NCBI RefSeq assembly: GCF_009799925.1
Contig: NZ_WELK01000010.1
Location: 75,423-139,422, forward strand
Length of the DNA: 64,000 nt
Direction of reading: 5' to 3'
Source of the DNA: Pseudomonas sp. R-28-1W-6
GTDB lineage: Bacteria > Pseudomonadota > Gammaproteobacteria > Pseudomonadales > Pseudomonadaceae
Positions 1 to 8,802 of the stretch are shown in pieces; position 1 is the stretch's first letter; each line of letters begins with the position of its first letter. Position numbers and translations under genes: made by a program. The notes under the pieces are model-generated. The model was given only the letters and a program-made list of their open reading frames with translations, ran no database searches and was not told the origin of the DNA.

Positions 1-17
1 GCGGGTCGCCCTTTTTT
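1..17 (+). terminator. 3' half of a possible terminator cut by the window edge
   Basis: A GC-rich run is followed by six T residues, as in the descending arm of a rho-independent terminator. The matching ascending arm would lie outside the window, so this cannot be confirmed. Confidence 0.25.
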
Positions 18-54
18 GTTTTCACGCAGCAGCCGCTTCACGACGGCAACGCCA

Positions 55-714
55 TCAGCGCCGCTTACACAGGCGATAGACCGCCTCGTCCAGCCGCGTC
101 AGGCCGCGCTGGAGAAACCTCCAGTTCTCCCCCAGCACATCGACCGTCTCCAGTGCCTGCACCTGCCAATCCGCCTCCAGCAGGCGCCGCACTTCCTCCA
201 CCGGCACGGCGAAGGGCGGCCCGGCCATCTGCTCCTGCGGATAATCCAGGGTCACCAGCAGCCCCGCGCAGGCCGGCGACAGGATCTGCGCCAGGTGGCG
301 CACGTAACGCTCGCGCAACTCGAGCGGCAAGGCGATCAGCGCCGCACGGTCGTACAGCGCCTGGCAGCCGGCCACATCGGCGGCACTCAGGGCGAAGAAA
401 TCGCCACACCAGAGTTCCAGGTTGCCGGCACGGTGGATACGGAACGCCCCGCGCACCTCCACCTCGGCGACCAGCCCCTGCTCGAGGAAAAAGTCCTCGA
501 CCGCCTTCTCCGCCAGCTCCACGCCCAGCACCGCATGCCCCTGGGCCGCCAGCCAGAGCAGATCCAGGCTCTTGCCACACAACGGCACCAGCACCCGGCT
601 GGCCGGCTCCAGCGCCAGGTCTGGCCAGTGGCGCTGCAGATAGGGATTGACCTCCTCCAGGTGAAAACCGATCTGCCCCAATGCCCAACGTTCCTGCCAG
701 AAGTCGTGCTCCAC
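55..714 (-). CDS. tpm: Thiopurine S-methyltransferase
   Basis: This 219-residue protein matches the usual length of bacterial thiopurine methyltransferase, a cytosolic SAM-dependent enzyme that methylates thiopurines and is linked to tellurite/selenium methylation in Pseudomonas. The N-terminus [14 protein letters not shown] and the SAM-binding segment [16 protein letters not shown] (about residues 43-58) are family hallmarks. I chose the GTG at 714 because a strong AGGAGG lies just upstream and homologues begin close to the FWQERW block; a longer in-frame extension to 792 exists but has no such support. It is divergent from the dioxygenase-like gene starting at 815. Function is by family recognition. 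Confidence 0.93.
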   Translation of the reverse strand: MEHDFWQERWALGQIGFHLEEVNPYLQRHWPDLALEPASRVLVPLCGKSLDLLWLAAQGHAVLGVELAEKAVEDFFLEQGLVAEVEVRGAFRIHRAGNLELWCGDFFALSAADVAGCQALYDRAALIALPLELRERYVRHLAQILSPACAGLLVTLDYPQEQMAGPPFAVPVEEVRRLLEADWQVQALETVDVLGENWRFLQRGLTRLDEAVYRLCKRR

Positions 715-814
715 CTTCCCTCCTGAAAATTCGATCAATAAGCCGCAAAATTTCCGCTGGAAGCCCAAGCTCCCCGGCCGGAAGATGGCCACATCCTACT
801 GCAAGGCGCCGCTC

Positions 815-1582
815 ATGCTGCCATCTCTGTTCATTTCCCACGGTTCCCCCATGCTCGCCCTGGAACCCGGCGCCAGCGGCCCGGCCCTCGCCCGCCTGGC
901 CAGCGAGCTGCCCAGGCCCAAGGCGGTGCTGGTGGTTTCCGCGCACTGGGAAAGCCAGGAACTGCTACTCGGCAACGCCCCCCAGCCGCGCACCTGGCAT
1001 GACTTCGGCGGCTTCCCCGCGCCGCTGTACGCCGTGCAGTACCCGGCCCCCGGCTCGCCGGAACTGGCCCGACAGGCCCAGCAGCTGCTGATCAGCGCCG
1101 GCCTGGAGGCGCACCTGGACGAGCAGCGGCCCCGCGACCATGGCGCCTGGGTACCGCTGTCGCTGATGTACCCGCAGGCCGATATCCCGGTGGTGCAACT
1201 GTCGCTGCCCAGCCAGCTCGGCCCGGCGCTGCAGACCCGCGTCGGCCAGGCCCTGGCCAGCCTGCGCGAGCAGGGCGTGCTGCTGATCGGCTCCGGCAGC
1301 ATCACCCACAACCTCGGCGAACTGGACTGGCGCGCCGGCCCGGACAGCATCACGCCCTGGGCCCAGGAGTTTCGCGACTGGATGGTGGAAAAACTCCAGG
1401 CCGACGACGAGAGCGCCCTGCACGACTACCGCCGCCAGGCCCCGCAGGCCCGGCGCAACCACCCCAGCGACGAACACCTGCTGCCGCTGTACTTCGCCCG
1501 CGGCGCCGGCGGCGCCTTCAAGGTCGAACACAGCGGCTTTACCTATGGCGCCCTGGGCATGGATATCTACAGCTTCGCCTGA
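815..1582 (+). CDS. LigB/DODA-type extradiol ring-cleavage dioxygenase (YgiD-like)
   Basis: A 255-residue member of the class III extradiol dioxygenase (LigB, 4,5-DOPA dioxygenase-like) family, cytosolic and metal dependent. Visible family motifs are SLFISHGSPML at the N-terminus (metal-ligand His9), VVSAHWES (second His, about residue 47), RDHGAWVPL, GSGSITHNLGEL and the C-terminal GALGMDIYSF. The ATG at 815 places the SHGSP motif at the usual distance from the start; an upstream ATG at 785 would add ten non-conserved residues. The natural substrate of most bacterial members is unknown, so a specific catechol substrate cannot be named. It is divergent from tpm and followed 138 bases later by a LysR gene. 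Confidence 0.88.
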   Translation: MLPSLFISHGSPMLALEPGASGPALARLASELPRPKAVLVVSAHWESQELLLGNAPQPRTWHDFGGFPAPLYAVQYPAPGSPELARQAQQLLISAGLEAHLDEQRPRDHGAWVPLSLMYPQADIPVVQLSLPSQLGPALQTRVGQALASLREQGVLLIGSGSITHNLGELDWRAGPDSITPWAQEFRDWMVEKLQADDESALHDYRRQAPQARRNHPSDEHLLPLYFARGAGGAFKVEHSGFTYGALGMDIYSFA

Positions 1583-1720
1583 GCCGATGGCAAGCGGCGC
1601 CCATGCAGCCGACAGGCCGAATCGCCATGCGGAAGCGAATAAAACCCGCTGCCAGGTCGACTCTGTTGCAGAAAACGCAATAACTGCCCCAGACTCCTGG
1701 GCGATGCACAGGAGCCGCCC

Positions 1721-2635
1721 ATGGACAAATTCCAGGAAATGCAGGTGTTTCTCGCCGTCGCCGAGGAACAGAACTTCGCTGCCGCCGCACGCCGCCTGAA
1801 CCTGTCGCCGCCCAGCGTGACCCGTGCCGTTGCGGCCCTGGAGGAACGCATCGGCACCCGGCTGCTGGCCCGCACCACGCGCAGCGTGCACATCACCGAA
1901 GCCGGCCAGCGCTACCAGGAAGACTGCCGGCGCATCCTCGCCGAGCTGGAAGAGGCCGAAGAGTCGGCCGCCGGCAGCCACGCCGTCGCCCGCGGCCAAC
2001 TGACCCTCACCGCGCCGGTGCTGTTCGGCGAGCTGTACGTCACCCCGCTGGTGGTCGACTACCTGGAGCAGCACCCGGCAGTGAACATCAAGGCACTGCT
2101 GGTCGACCGGGTGGTGAGCATGGTCGAGGAAGGCATCGATGTGGCGGTGCGCATCGGCAACCTGCCCGACAGCGGCCTGCACACGGTCAAGGTCGGCGAA
2201 GTGCGCCGGGTGATCTGCGCCGCGCCCGACTACCTGGCCCGCCACGGCCGCCCGCAGCACCCGGACGAACTGTGCGCCCGGCGCATCGTCATGTCGGCCA
2301 GCAGCGCGCTGGTCAGCGACTGGCAGTTCGCCGGCCCCGCGGGCCCCATCAGCGTGCGCCCCGAGCCGCGCCTGCTGGTCACCGCCAACCAGGCGGCGAT
2401 CAATGCCGCCAGTCTCGGCTGGGGCCTGACCCGCGTGCTGTCCTACCAGGTGGCCGGCAAGGTCGCCGCCGGCGAACTGGAAATCGTCCTGCAGGACTTC
2501 GAGCTGCCGCCGCTGCCGATTCATGTGGTCTACCAGGAAGGGCGCACGATCGCGGCCAAGGTGCGCACCTTCGTCGACTTCTGCGCCCGGCGCCTGGCCC
2601 AGGACCCGGCCCTGAACCCTGCAGCCAAGGCCTGA
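1721..2635 (+). CDS. LysR-family transcriptional regulator
   Basis: A 304-residue LysR-type regulator. The N-terminal winged helix-turn-helix (about residues 1-60) contains FAAAARRLNLSPPSVTRAVA, and the remainder is the type-2 periplasmic-binding-like effector domain ending near VRTFVDFCARRL. It is followed two bases after its stop by a second LysR gene with clear sequence similarity along the full length, so the pair looks like a tandem duplication that is co-transcribed. The effector is unknown. Candidate targets are the adjacent dioxygenase, GST and PPOX-reductase genes. Confidence 0.9.
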   Translation: MDKFQEMQVFLAVAEEQNFAAAARRLNLSPPSVTRAVAALEERIGTRLLARTTRSVHITEAGQRYQEDCRRILAELEEAEESAAGSHAVARGQLTLTAPVLFGELYVTPLVVDYLEQHPAVNIKALLVDRVVSMVEEGIDVAVRIGNLPDSGLHTVKVGEVRRVICAAPDYLARHGRPQHPDELCARRIVMSASSALVSDWQFAGPAGPISVRPEPRLLVTANQAAINAASLGWGLTRVLSYQVAGKVAAGELEIVLQDFELPPLPIHVVYQEGRTIAAKVRTFVDFCARRLAQDPALNPAAKA

Positions 2636-2637
2636 GC

Positions 2638-3543
2638 ATGGATCGCCACCAGGCAATGCGCGTGTTCTGCACCGTGGCCGACCAACTCAGCCTGGCCGCC
2701 GCCGCACGGCGCCTGAACCTCTCCGTGCCGACGGTGACCCGCGCCATCGCCGCCCTGGAAAACCACCTCGGGGTCACCCTGCTGCTGCGCAGCACCCGCG
2801 GCGTGCGGCTGAGCGCCAGCGGCGAGCGCTTCGCCGACGCCTGCCGGCGGATTCTCGCCGAACTCAGCGAAGCCGAGGCGTCCGCCTGCGGTCTGCATGC
2901 CCAGCCGCGCGGCCAGCTCAAGCTGGCCATGCCGCTGCTGTTCGGCCAGCACCTGCTCGACCCGATCCTGCTGGATTACCTGGAAGCCCACCCCCAGGTG
3001 CAGGTCTTCGCCCGCTACCAGGAAGACCTTCCCAACCTGCATGAAGTAGGCGTGGAGGTGGCCGTGCTGGTCGGCAGCCCAGCCGATTCCGCCCTGTTCG
3101 CCCGCCAGATCGGCAACATCCGCCGGCTGATCTGCGCCAGCCCGGCATACCTGGCCCGGTTCGGCGTGCCGGCTACGCCGGACGATCTCGCCCGCCACCG
3201 CCTGGTGCACTGCAGCGCCGATGCGCGCCTGCCCGAGTGGCGCTTCCGTCACGAGGCCGGCGGGCTCAACCTGGCGTTCCGTCCGCGCCTGAGCTGCGCG
3301 ACCCACCAGGCGGCGATTGCCGCCGCCTGCCGCGACGCCGGGCTGACCCGCTGCCTGAGCTACCAGGTACACGAACTGCTCGAACAGGGCCGGCTGAGCC
3401 GCGTGCTGCCGGACTTCGAGCCACCCGCCCTGCCGGTGTACCTGGTCTACCGCGAGGGGCGCAAGGCGGCGGCGCGGGTGCGCAGCTTCATCGACTTCGC
3501 CGTGCCCCGCCTGCGTGAACACCCGGCCCTGCTCCAGCCCTGA
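2638..3543 (+). CDS. LysR-family transcriptional regulator, tandem paralogue
   Basis: A 301-residue LysR-type regulator with the winged helix-turn-helix at residues 1-60 (LSLAAAARRLNLSVPTVTRA) and a C-terminal effector domain. The ATG at 2638 begins two bases after the preceding stop codon, suggesting translational coupling. It shares blocks such as AAARRLNLS-P-VTRA-AALE, CRRILAEL-EAE and VRS/TFIDF with the upstream paralogue. The two could form hetero-oligomers or have diverged in ligand specificity; nothing in the sequence decides this. Confidence 0.9.
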   Translation: MDRHQAMRVFCTVADQLSLAAAARRLNLSVPTVTRAIAALENHLGVTLLLRSTRGVRLSASGERFADACRRILAELSEAEASACGLHAQPRGQLKLAMPLLFGQHLLDPILLDYLEAHPQVQVFARYQEDLPNLHEVGVEVAVLVGSPADSALFARQIGNIRRLICASPAYLARFGVPATPDDLARHRLVHCSADARLPEWRFRHEAGGLNLAFRPRLSCATHQAAIAAACRDAGLTRCLSYQVHELLEQGRLSRVLPDFEPPALPVYLVYREGRKAAARVRSFIDFAVPRLREHPALLQP

Positions 3544-3745
3544 GCACCCGCACGCCTCCACCGGCGGGCCGCGGAGCACTCCCGGAAACGGCAGCACGCC
3601 GGGCTTTTGTTTCGCCAAATGAAACAAAGGATTGCCATTTCTGGTGATTCTGCCGAATCGCGATCGAGTGGATCATGCCAACCATCGGCCGGCATCTCCA
3701 GGTCAACAAGCCGCCTAACCACCCCCAGTCCAAGCGGAGCCCACC

Positions 3746-4375
3746 ATGTCGCAGAAACCCATCAAACTCTACCGTCACCCATTGTCCGGCCATGCCCACC
3801 GCGTCGAGCTGATGCTCTCGCTGCTGGGTCTGCCCTGCGAACCGGTCTTCGTCGACCTGGCCAAGGGCGCGCACAAGCAGCCCGAATTCCTCGCCATCAA
3901 CCCCTTCGGCCAGGTGCCGGTGATCGATGACAACGGCAGCGTGCTGAGCGACTCCAACGCCATCCTGGTCTACCTGGCGCAGAAGTATGGCCAGGGCCGC
4001 TGGCTGCCGAGCGAGGCACTCGCCGCCGCCCGGGTGCAGCGCTGGCTGTCGGTCGCCGCCGGGCAGATCGCCTCCGGACCGGCCACCGCGCGCCTGATCA
4101 CGGTGTTCGGCGCGCCCTACAACGCCGCGGACAGCATCGCCCGCAGCCACGCGCTGCTCAAGGTGATCGAGCAGGAACTGGCCAGCAGCGCCTTCCTCGC
4201 CGGCAGCGAGCCGAGCATCGCCGATGTGGCCTGCTACAGCTACATCGCCCATGCCCCGGAAGGCAATGTGTCGCTGGCCGACTACCCCAACCTGCGCGCC
4301 TGGCTGGCCCGCATCGAGGCCCTGCCCGGCTTCGTGCCGATGCAGCGTACGGCGGTCGGCCTGCAAAGCGCCTGA
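3746..4375 (+). CDS. Glutathione S-transferase family protein
   Basis: A 209-residue cytosolic GST. The N-terminal thioredoxin-like domain (about 1-82) starts [18 protein letters not shown] and carries the cis-proline segment [12 protein letters not shown] and the gamma-glutamyl-binding [13 protein letters not shown] motif. The C-terminal helical domain (about 90-209) includes [12 protein letters not shown], the N-capping region typical of GSTs. A GGAG ribosome-binding site precedes the ATG at 3746. The gene is followed after 67 bases by the PPOX-reductase fusion, a pairing that suggests a shared detoxification or redox role. Substrate unknown. Confidence 0.9.
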   Translation: MSQKPIKLYRHPLSGHAHRVELMLSLLGLPCEPVFVDLAKGAHKQPEFLAINPFGQVPVIDDNGSVLSDSNAILVYLAQKYGQGRWLPSEALAAARVQRWLSVAAGQIASGPATARLITVFGAPYNAADSIARSHALLKVIEQELASSAFLAGSEPSIADVACYSYIAHAPEGNVSLADYPNLRAWLARIEALPGFVPMQRTAVGLQSA

Positions 4376-4385
4376 GCGCCACCCG

Positions 4386-4409
4386 GTCCACCCCCGGCCG
4401 GGGGTGGAC
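4386..4409. repeat. 24-bp perfect palindrome between the GST and fusion genes
   Basis: A fully self-complementary GC-rich 24-base sequence lies in the 67-base gap between the two plus-strand genes. It can form a very stable hairpin in RNA but has no following T run, so it may be an mRNA stabiliser, processing site or protein-binding site rather than a terminator. Confidence 0.5.
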
Positions 4410-4442
4410 GCATCTGCCATTGCGACTGATGGAGCACAGACC

Positions 4443-6488
4443 ATGCAGCAACCCGGTGAATCCCCCTGGCACCCCGGCGAGCAGGCCCTGCAGGCACGGG
4501 TCGGCGTGACCGAGCGCATGGAAGCCTTCGGCCGCAAGGTGATCCGCGATCACATGCCCGAGCAGCACCGCGACTTCTACCGTCAGCTGCCCTTCATGCT
4601 GCTCGGCAGCGTGGATGCGCAAGGTCGCCCCTGGGCCGGCATAGTCGAAGGCGTCCCCGGCTTTGCCCATGCCGTCACCCCGCAACTGCTGCGCCTGGAC
4701 AGCCACCTGCAAGCCGAAGACCCGGCAACCGCGGCGCTCCAGCCCGGCGCCGCCATAGGCCTGCTCGGCATCGAGCTGCACACGCGCCGGCGCAACCGCC
4801 TCAATGGCCATGTCCAGCAGGTCGACGAGAACGGCCTGGCCGTCAGCGTCGACCAGGCCTTCGGCAACTGCCCTCAGTACATCCAGCTGCGCCAGCACCA
4901 ACTCCCCAGCCCCCAATCCAGGGCCGAGCGGCCCGCCGCCGAACGACTGAACGGCCTGGATGACGCCGCACGGGCGCTGATCGCCCAGGCCGACACCTTC
5001 TTCGTCGCCAGCTACGTGCGCCAGGCCGACGGCGACCTGGCCGTGGATGTGTCCCATCGCGGCGGCCAGGCCGGCTTTGTGCGGATCGCCGGCAACCGCC
5101 TGAGCATTCCCGACTTCGCCGGCAACCTGCACTTCAACACCCTCGGCAACCTGTTGCTCAACCCGCAGGCCGGCCTGCTGTTCATCGACTTCGCCAGCGG
5201 CGACCTGCTGCAGCTCAGCGGGCGTACCGAACTGACCCTGGAAGGCGCCGAGATCCAGGCCTTCCAGGGCGCCGAGCGGCTCTGGCACCTGGAGGTCGAG
5301 CAGCTGGTGCGGCGCAAGGCGGCGCTGGCCCTGCGCTGGCAGTTCCAGGACTACTCGCCGAACAGCCTGCTGACCGGCAACTGGGCCGATGCCCAGGCGC
5401 GCCTGGCGGCCGAGGCGCTGCGCGACCAGTGGCGAGCGCTGCGGGTGACCCGCATCACCGAGGAAAGCGCGAGCATCCGCTCGTTCTACCTGGAACCGGC
5501 CGATGGCGCCGGCCTGCCGCTATTCCAGGCCGGCCAGCACCTGCCGCTGCGCTTGCACATTGCCGGCCAGGCGCAGCCACTGATCCGCACCTACAGCCTG
5601 AGCAGCGCGCCCTCCGATGGCTTCCTGCGCATCAGCGTCAAGCGCGCCGGCCTGGCCTCGACCCACCTGCACGAACAGGTGGTTGTCGGTAGCCTGCTCG
5701 AGGCACGCGCCCCACAGGGCCGCTTCTGCCTGGATGCCGAGCAACGCCGACCACTGGTTCTGCTGGCCGCCGGGGTGGGCATCACCCCATTGCTGGCGAT
5801 GCTGCGCGAGGTGATCTACCAGAACCAGCGCCAGCGCCGCTCGCGGCGGGTCTGGCTGATCCTGGGCGCCCGCAACCTGGCCGAACTGGCCTTCGACCAA
5901 GAGCTGAAAACCCTGCTGCAACGCGGCGGCGATCCGATCCATGGCGTGCGCCTGCTCAGCCAGCCCGAGGCGCATGCCCGCGCAGGCGAGGGTTTCGAGC
6001 GCAGCGGGCGCATCGACAGCGAGTTGCTGAAAACCCTGCTGCCCTTCGATGACTTCGATTTCTACCTGTGCGGCCCGGGCGGCTTCACCCAGGACCTGTA
6101 TGACGGCCTGCGCGCCCTGAACATCGGTGACCGGCGCATCCATGCCGAAACCTTCGGCCCCTCCAGCCTGCGTCGCCGGCCCGATCCGGACGGCGCGGCC
6201 ACGCCCCAGCCGCCGGCAGCTAACAGGGCGATGCCGGTGCGCTTCCAGCGCTCGGCCAAGGAAGCGCGCTGGCAGCCCGGCAGCGGCAGCCTGCTGGAAC
6301 TGGCCGAAAGCCGCGGCCTGAACCCGCCATTCAGCTGCCGCGGCGGCTCCTGCGGCACTTGCGCAACGCGCCTGCTCGGCGGCCAGGTGCACTACCCCAA
6401 CCCGCCGGCCGAAGCGCCCGCCGCCGGCGAGGTGCTGATCTGCTGCGCCGTGCCGGCCGCCGGCGGGCCACTGGTGCTCGATCTGTGA
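4443..6488 (+). CDS. Fusion of PPOX-like domain, FAD/NAD(P) reductase and 2Fe-2S ferredoxin
   Basis: A 681-residue three-part redox protein. Residues about 40-280 resemble the split-barrel pyridoxamine-phosphate-oxidase-like flavin-binding family (FRQLPFMLLGSVDAQGRPW, and NLLLNPQAGLLFIDF). Residues about 320-570 are a ferredoxin-NADP reductase module with the FAD motif RTYSLSSAPSDG (382 onward), the nucleotide-binding segment AAGVGITPLLAML (about 442) and FYLCGPGGF (about 542). Residues about 590-681 are a plant-type ferredoxin with the CRGGSCGTC cluster motif from Cys632 and a final Cys near 666. The ATG at 4443 follows a plausible purine-rich site. It is probably a self-contained electron-transfer oxidase or reductase; substrate unknown. 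Confidence 0.88.
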   Translation: MQQPGESPWHPGEQALQARVGVTERMEAFGRKVIRDHMPEQHRDFYRQLPFMLLGSVDAQGRPWAGIVEGVPGFAHAVTPQLLRLDSHLQAEDPATAALQPGAAIGLLGIELHTRRRNRLNGHVQQVDENGLAVSVDQAFGNCPQYIQLRQHQLPSPQSRAERPAAERLNGLDDAARALIAQADTFFVASYVRQADGDLAVDVSHRGGQAGFVRIAGNRLSIPDFAGNLHFNTLGNLLLNPQAGLLFIDFASGDLLQLSGRTELTLEGAEIQAFQGAERLWHLEVEQLVRRKAALALRWQFQDYSPNSLLTGNWADAQARLAAEALRDQWRALRVTRITEESASIRSFYLEPADGAGLPLFQAGQHLPLRLHIAGQAQPLIRTYSLSSAPSDGFLRISVKRAGLASTHLHEQVVVGSLLEARAPQGRFCLDAEQRRPLVLLAAGVGITPLLAMLREVIYQNQRQRRSRRVWLILGARNLAELAFDQELKTLLQRGGDPIHGVRLLSQPEAHARAGEGFERSGRIDSELLKTLLPFDDFDFYLCGPGGFTQDLYDGLRALNIGDRRIHAETFGPSSLRRRPDPDGAATPQPPAANRAMPVRFQRSAKEARWQPGSGSLLELAESRGLNPPFSCRGGSCGTCATRLLGGQVHYPNPPAEAPAAGEVLICCAVPAAGGPLVLDL

Positions 6489-6759
6489 AATCTCAAGCCG
6501 AGGTCGACATGTACGACACTGAATACGAGGCATCCCTGCTCCTGCCCCAGGCGATCTGGACGCTGCCGGCGCAGGAGCCCGGCCGGGGCGAAACCTGCAG
6601 CGATGACAACACCGCGCAGCGGGTGCAACCCGCTCAATCACTGGCACGGACAGGACACTGGCTGCGTCGAGACGGTGCAGGCCAGCAGGGCTGGAGAGGC
6701 CGCGCTCGCGGTTGAGGCGGCAGTTGCGCGAAAGCGTACCTGTGCCGAAATGCGGACAT
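6489..6759. other. Intergenic stretch without a convincing gene
   Basis: Between the fusion gene and the convergent helicase gene there is only a short open frame (6509-6715, 68 codons) with a GAGG upstream but no recognisable protein character. I do not call it a gene. Confidence 0.4.
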
Positions 6760-6786
6760 AAAAAAGCCCCGCACCAGGCGGGGCTT
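6760..6786 (-). terminator. Rho-independent terminator of the DEAD-box helicase gene
   Basis: An 8-bp GC-rich stem (6765-6772 with 6778-6785) and a five-base loop is followed, on the minus strand, by a T run. It sits about 20 bases after the helicase stop codon. Confidence 0.85.
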
Positions 6787-6803
6787 GTTCATACAGCCGA
6801 GGA

Positions 6804-8483
6804 TCAATCCTCGCGATAACGACGCAGCTTCAGGGCCTTGCCGGCAACGCGGGTGTCCTTGAGCTTGCCGAGCAGGCGGTCGAGGCCTTCTTCCGGCAGC
6901 TCGATCAGGCTGAAGGTCTCGCGGATCTGGATGCGACCGATGGCTTCGCGGGCCAGGCCACCCTCGTTGAGGATCGCGCCGAGCAGGTTCTTCGCGGCGA
7001 TGCCGTCGCGAGTGCCCAGGGCGGTACGGCAACGGGCACGGCCTTCGGCCAGCGGCACCGGCGCACGACGCTCGCGCGGAGTGAACTCACCACTGCGCTC
7101 GCCATCACGCTCGCGACGCTCGCGCGGGGCGCTGACGGTCGGCACCAGCGGCTGCTCGCGCTCGACGTCGGCCAGGTTCAGCGACTGGCCATTGGTGGCC
7201 TTGCGCAGCAGGGCCGCGGCCAGGGCACGCGGGCTGCAGCCGATATCGGCGACCAGGCGGTCGAGCAGCTCGCCATGGCTGGCTTCGGCATCGGCCACCA
7301 GCGGCGCCAGGCTGTTGGTCAGCTTCTTGATGCGCGCATCCAGCACCTGCTGGGCGTTCGGCAGGCGCACTTCGGCGACCTTCTGCCCGGTCACGCGCTC
7401 GATCACCTGCAGCATGCGGCGCTCGCGCGGGGTCACCAGCAGCAGCGCACGGCCAACGCGACCGGCACGGCCGGTACGACCGATACGGTGCACGTAGGAC
7501 TCCGGGTCGTACGGCATGTCGACGTTGAGCACGTGGGTGATGCGCGGTACGTCGATGCCGCGGGCGGCCACGTCGGTGGCGACCACGATGTCCAGACGGC
7601 CGTCTTTCAGCGACTCGATGACGCGCTCGCGCTGGTTCTGCGCGATGTCACCGTTCAGCGCGGCCACCTTGTAGCCCTTGGCTTCCAGCGCGGAGGCCAG
7701 GTCCAGGGTGGCTTGCTTGGTGCGCACGAAGGCGATCAGGGCGTCGAATTCCTCGACTTCCAGCAGGCGCGACACGGCCTGGACCTTCTGGTCGGCATGC
7801 ACCATCAGATGCGCCTGCTCGATCAGCGAGACGGTCTGGGTCTTGGCGGCGATCTTGATGTGCTTCGGTTCGCGCAGGTGCTTCTCGGCGATGGTGCGGA
7901 TCGAGGCCGGCAGGGTCGCGGAGAACAGCACGCTCTGGCGGCTGGCCGGCATGGCCTGGAAGATCACTTCCAGGTCGTCCATGAAGCCCAGCTTGAGCAT
8001 TTCGTCGGCTTCGTCCAGCACCAGGTGGCTGATGGTCGACAGCAGCTGGTCGTTGCGGCTCAGGTGGTCGACCAGGCGCCCCGGGGTGGCCACGATGACC
8101 TGGGCACCCATGCGGATGGCCTTGAGCTGCGGGCCCATCGGCGCGCCGCCGTAGACGGCGACCACGTTCAGGCCGGGCATCTGCTTGGAATAGGTTTCAA
8201 ACGCGGTGGCCACCTGCAGGGCCAGCTCGCGGGTCGGCGCGAGGATCAGCGCCTGCAGTTCACGCTTGGCCGGGTCGATCTTCGACAGGATCGGCAGGGC
8301 GAACGCGGCGGTCTTGCCGGTACCGGTCTGCGCCTGGCCGATCATGTCGTGGCCGGCGAGGATCACCGGGATCGCCTGGGATTGAATCGGGGACGGTTCT
8401 TCGTAGCCCACCGCGGTCAGCGCAGCGAGAATAGAAGGATGAAGGCCGAGTTCGGCGAAAGTGCCGGTTACTTCCTGGGTCAT
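6804..8483 (-). CDS. deaD: DEAD-box ATP-dependent RNA helicase (DeaD/CsdA type)
   Basis: A 559-residue RNA helicase acting in ribosome assembly and mRNA turnover, typically cold induced. Helicase motifs are complete: Q motif PSPIQSQA (30-37), Walker A AQTGTGKT (51-58), PTRELA, DEAD (157-160), SAT (188-190), ARGID and HRIGRTGR (332-339). The C-terminus has a basic Arg-rich linker and a DbpA-like RNA-binding domain (about 485-559), the architecture of DeaD/CsdA. The ATG at 8483 places the Q motif at the usual position; a longer frame to 8609 adds residues without similarity. A long upstream leader would fit post-transcriptional cold regulation. Confidence 0.92.
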   Translation of the reverse strand: MTQEVTGTFAELGLHPSILAALTAVGYEEPSPIQSQAIPVILAGHDMIGQAQTGTGKTAAFALPILSKIDPAKRELQALILAPTRELALQVATAFETYSKQMPGLNVVAVYGGAPMGPQLKAIRMGAQVIVATPGRLVDHLSRNDQLLSTISHLVLDEADEMLKLGFMDDLEVIFQAMPASRQSVLFSATLPASIRTIAEKHLREPKHIKIAAKTQTVSLIEQAHLMVHADQKVQAVSRLLEVEEFDALIAFVRTKQATLDLASALEAKGYKVAALNGDIAQNQRERVIESLKDGRLDIVVATDVAARGIDVPRITHVLNVDMPYDPESYVHRIGRTGRAGRVGRALLLVTPRERRMLQVIERVTGQKVAEVRLPNAQQVLDARIKKLTNSLAPLVADAEASHGELLDRLVADIGCSPRALAAALLRKATNGQSLNLADVEREQPLVPTVSAPRERRERDGERSGEFTPRERRAPVPLAEGRARCRTALGTRDGIAAKNLLGAILNEGGLAREAIGRIQIRETFSLIELPEEGLDRLLGKLKDTRVAGKALKLRRYRED

Positions 8484-8802
8484 GGGTCTGCCTCTAGGTG
8501 CATCCGCAAAGACCCAAGTTCCAAAGCTGCACATGCCATGTAGGACCCGAAGGTCACCCTGGCAGCCGTGTAGGCGGGGATTTGCGAAAACTAATATGGA
8601 TAACGTCAAGGATAGTCCGCGGAGCGGACAAGCAGCGAAGACAGTGCTTCGTGGAGTTGCTTCACCTGAACCTGGCCAGATTTTGGCCGGGCGCGAATCA
8701 TACAGGAAAATTATGACCGCGAGACAGATTTTTTGACGCCCCGCTCAGTTTGCCCGACCGGCAACCCCTGCGCCGCGGTCGCCGGGACTCCGGCCGCCGC
8801 GC
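8484..8802. other. Intergenic region holding the helicase 5' leader and promoter
   Basis: No gene is evident in this stretch of about 320 bases. The part near 8590-8620 is AT-richer than its surroundings and may carry the minus-strand promoter for the helicase. A short hairpin (GTCCGC with GCGGAC near 8615-8629) is visible. A long structured leader is common for cold-shock helicase mRNAs, but no specific element was identified. Confidence 0.35.

Noticed and set aside
965..2656. Long minus-strand frame across the dioxygenase and LysR genes
   Set aside because: It is the mirror of well-supported plus-strand genes and shows no domain or sensible start.
6509..6715. Possible 68-codon gene after the PPOX fusion
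   Set aside because: A GAGG is upstream but the product has no family character and the frame is probably open by chance in GC-rich DNA.
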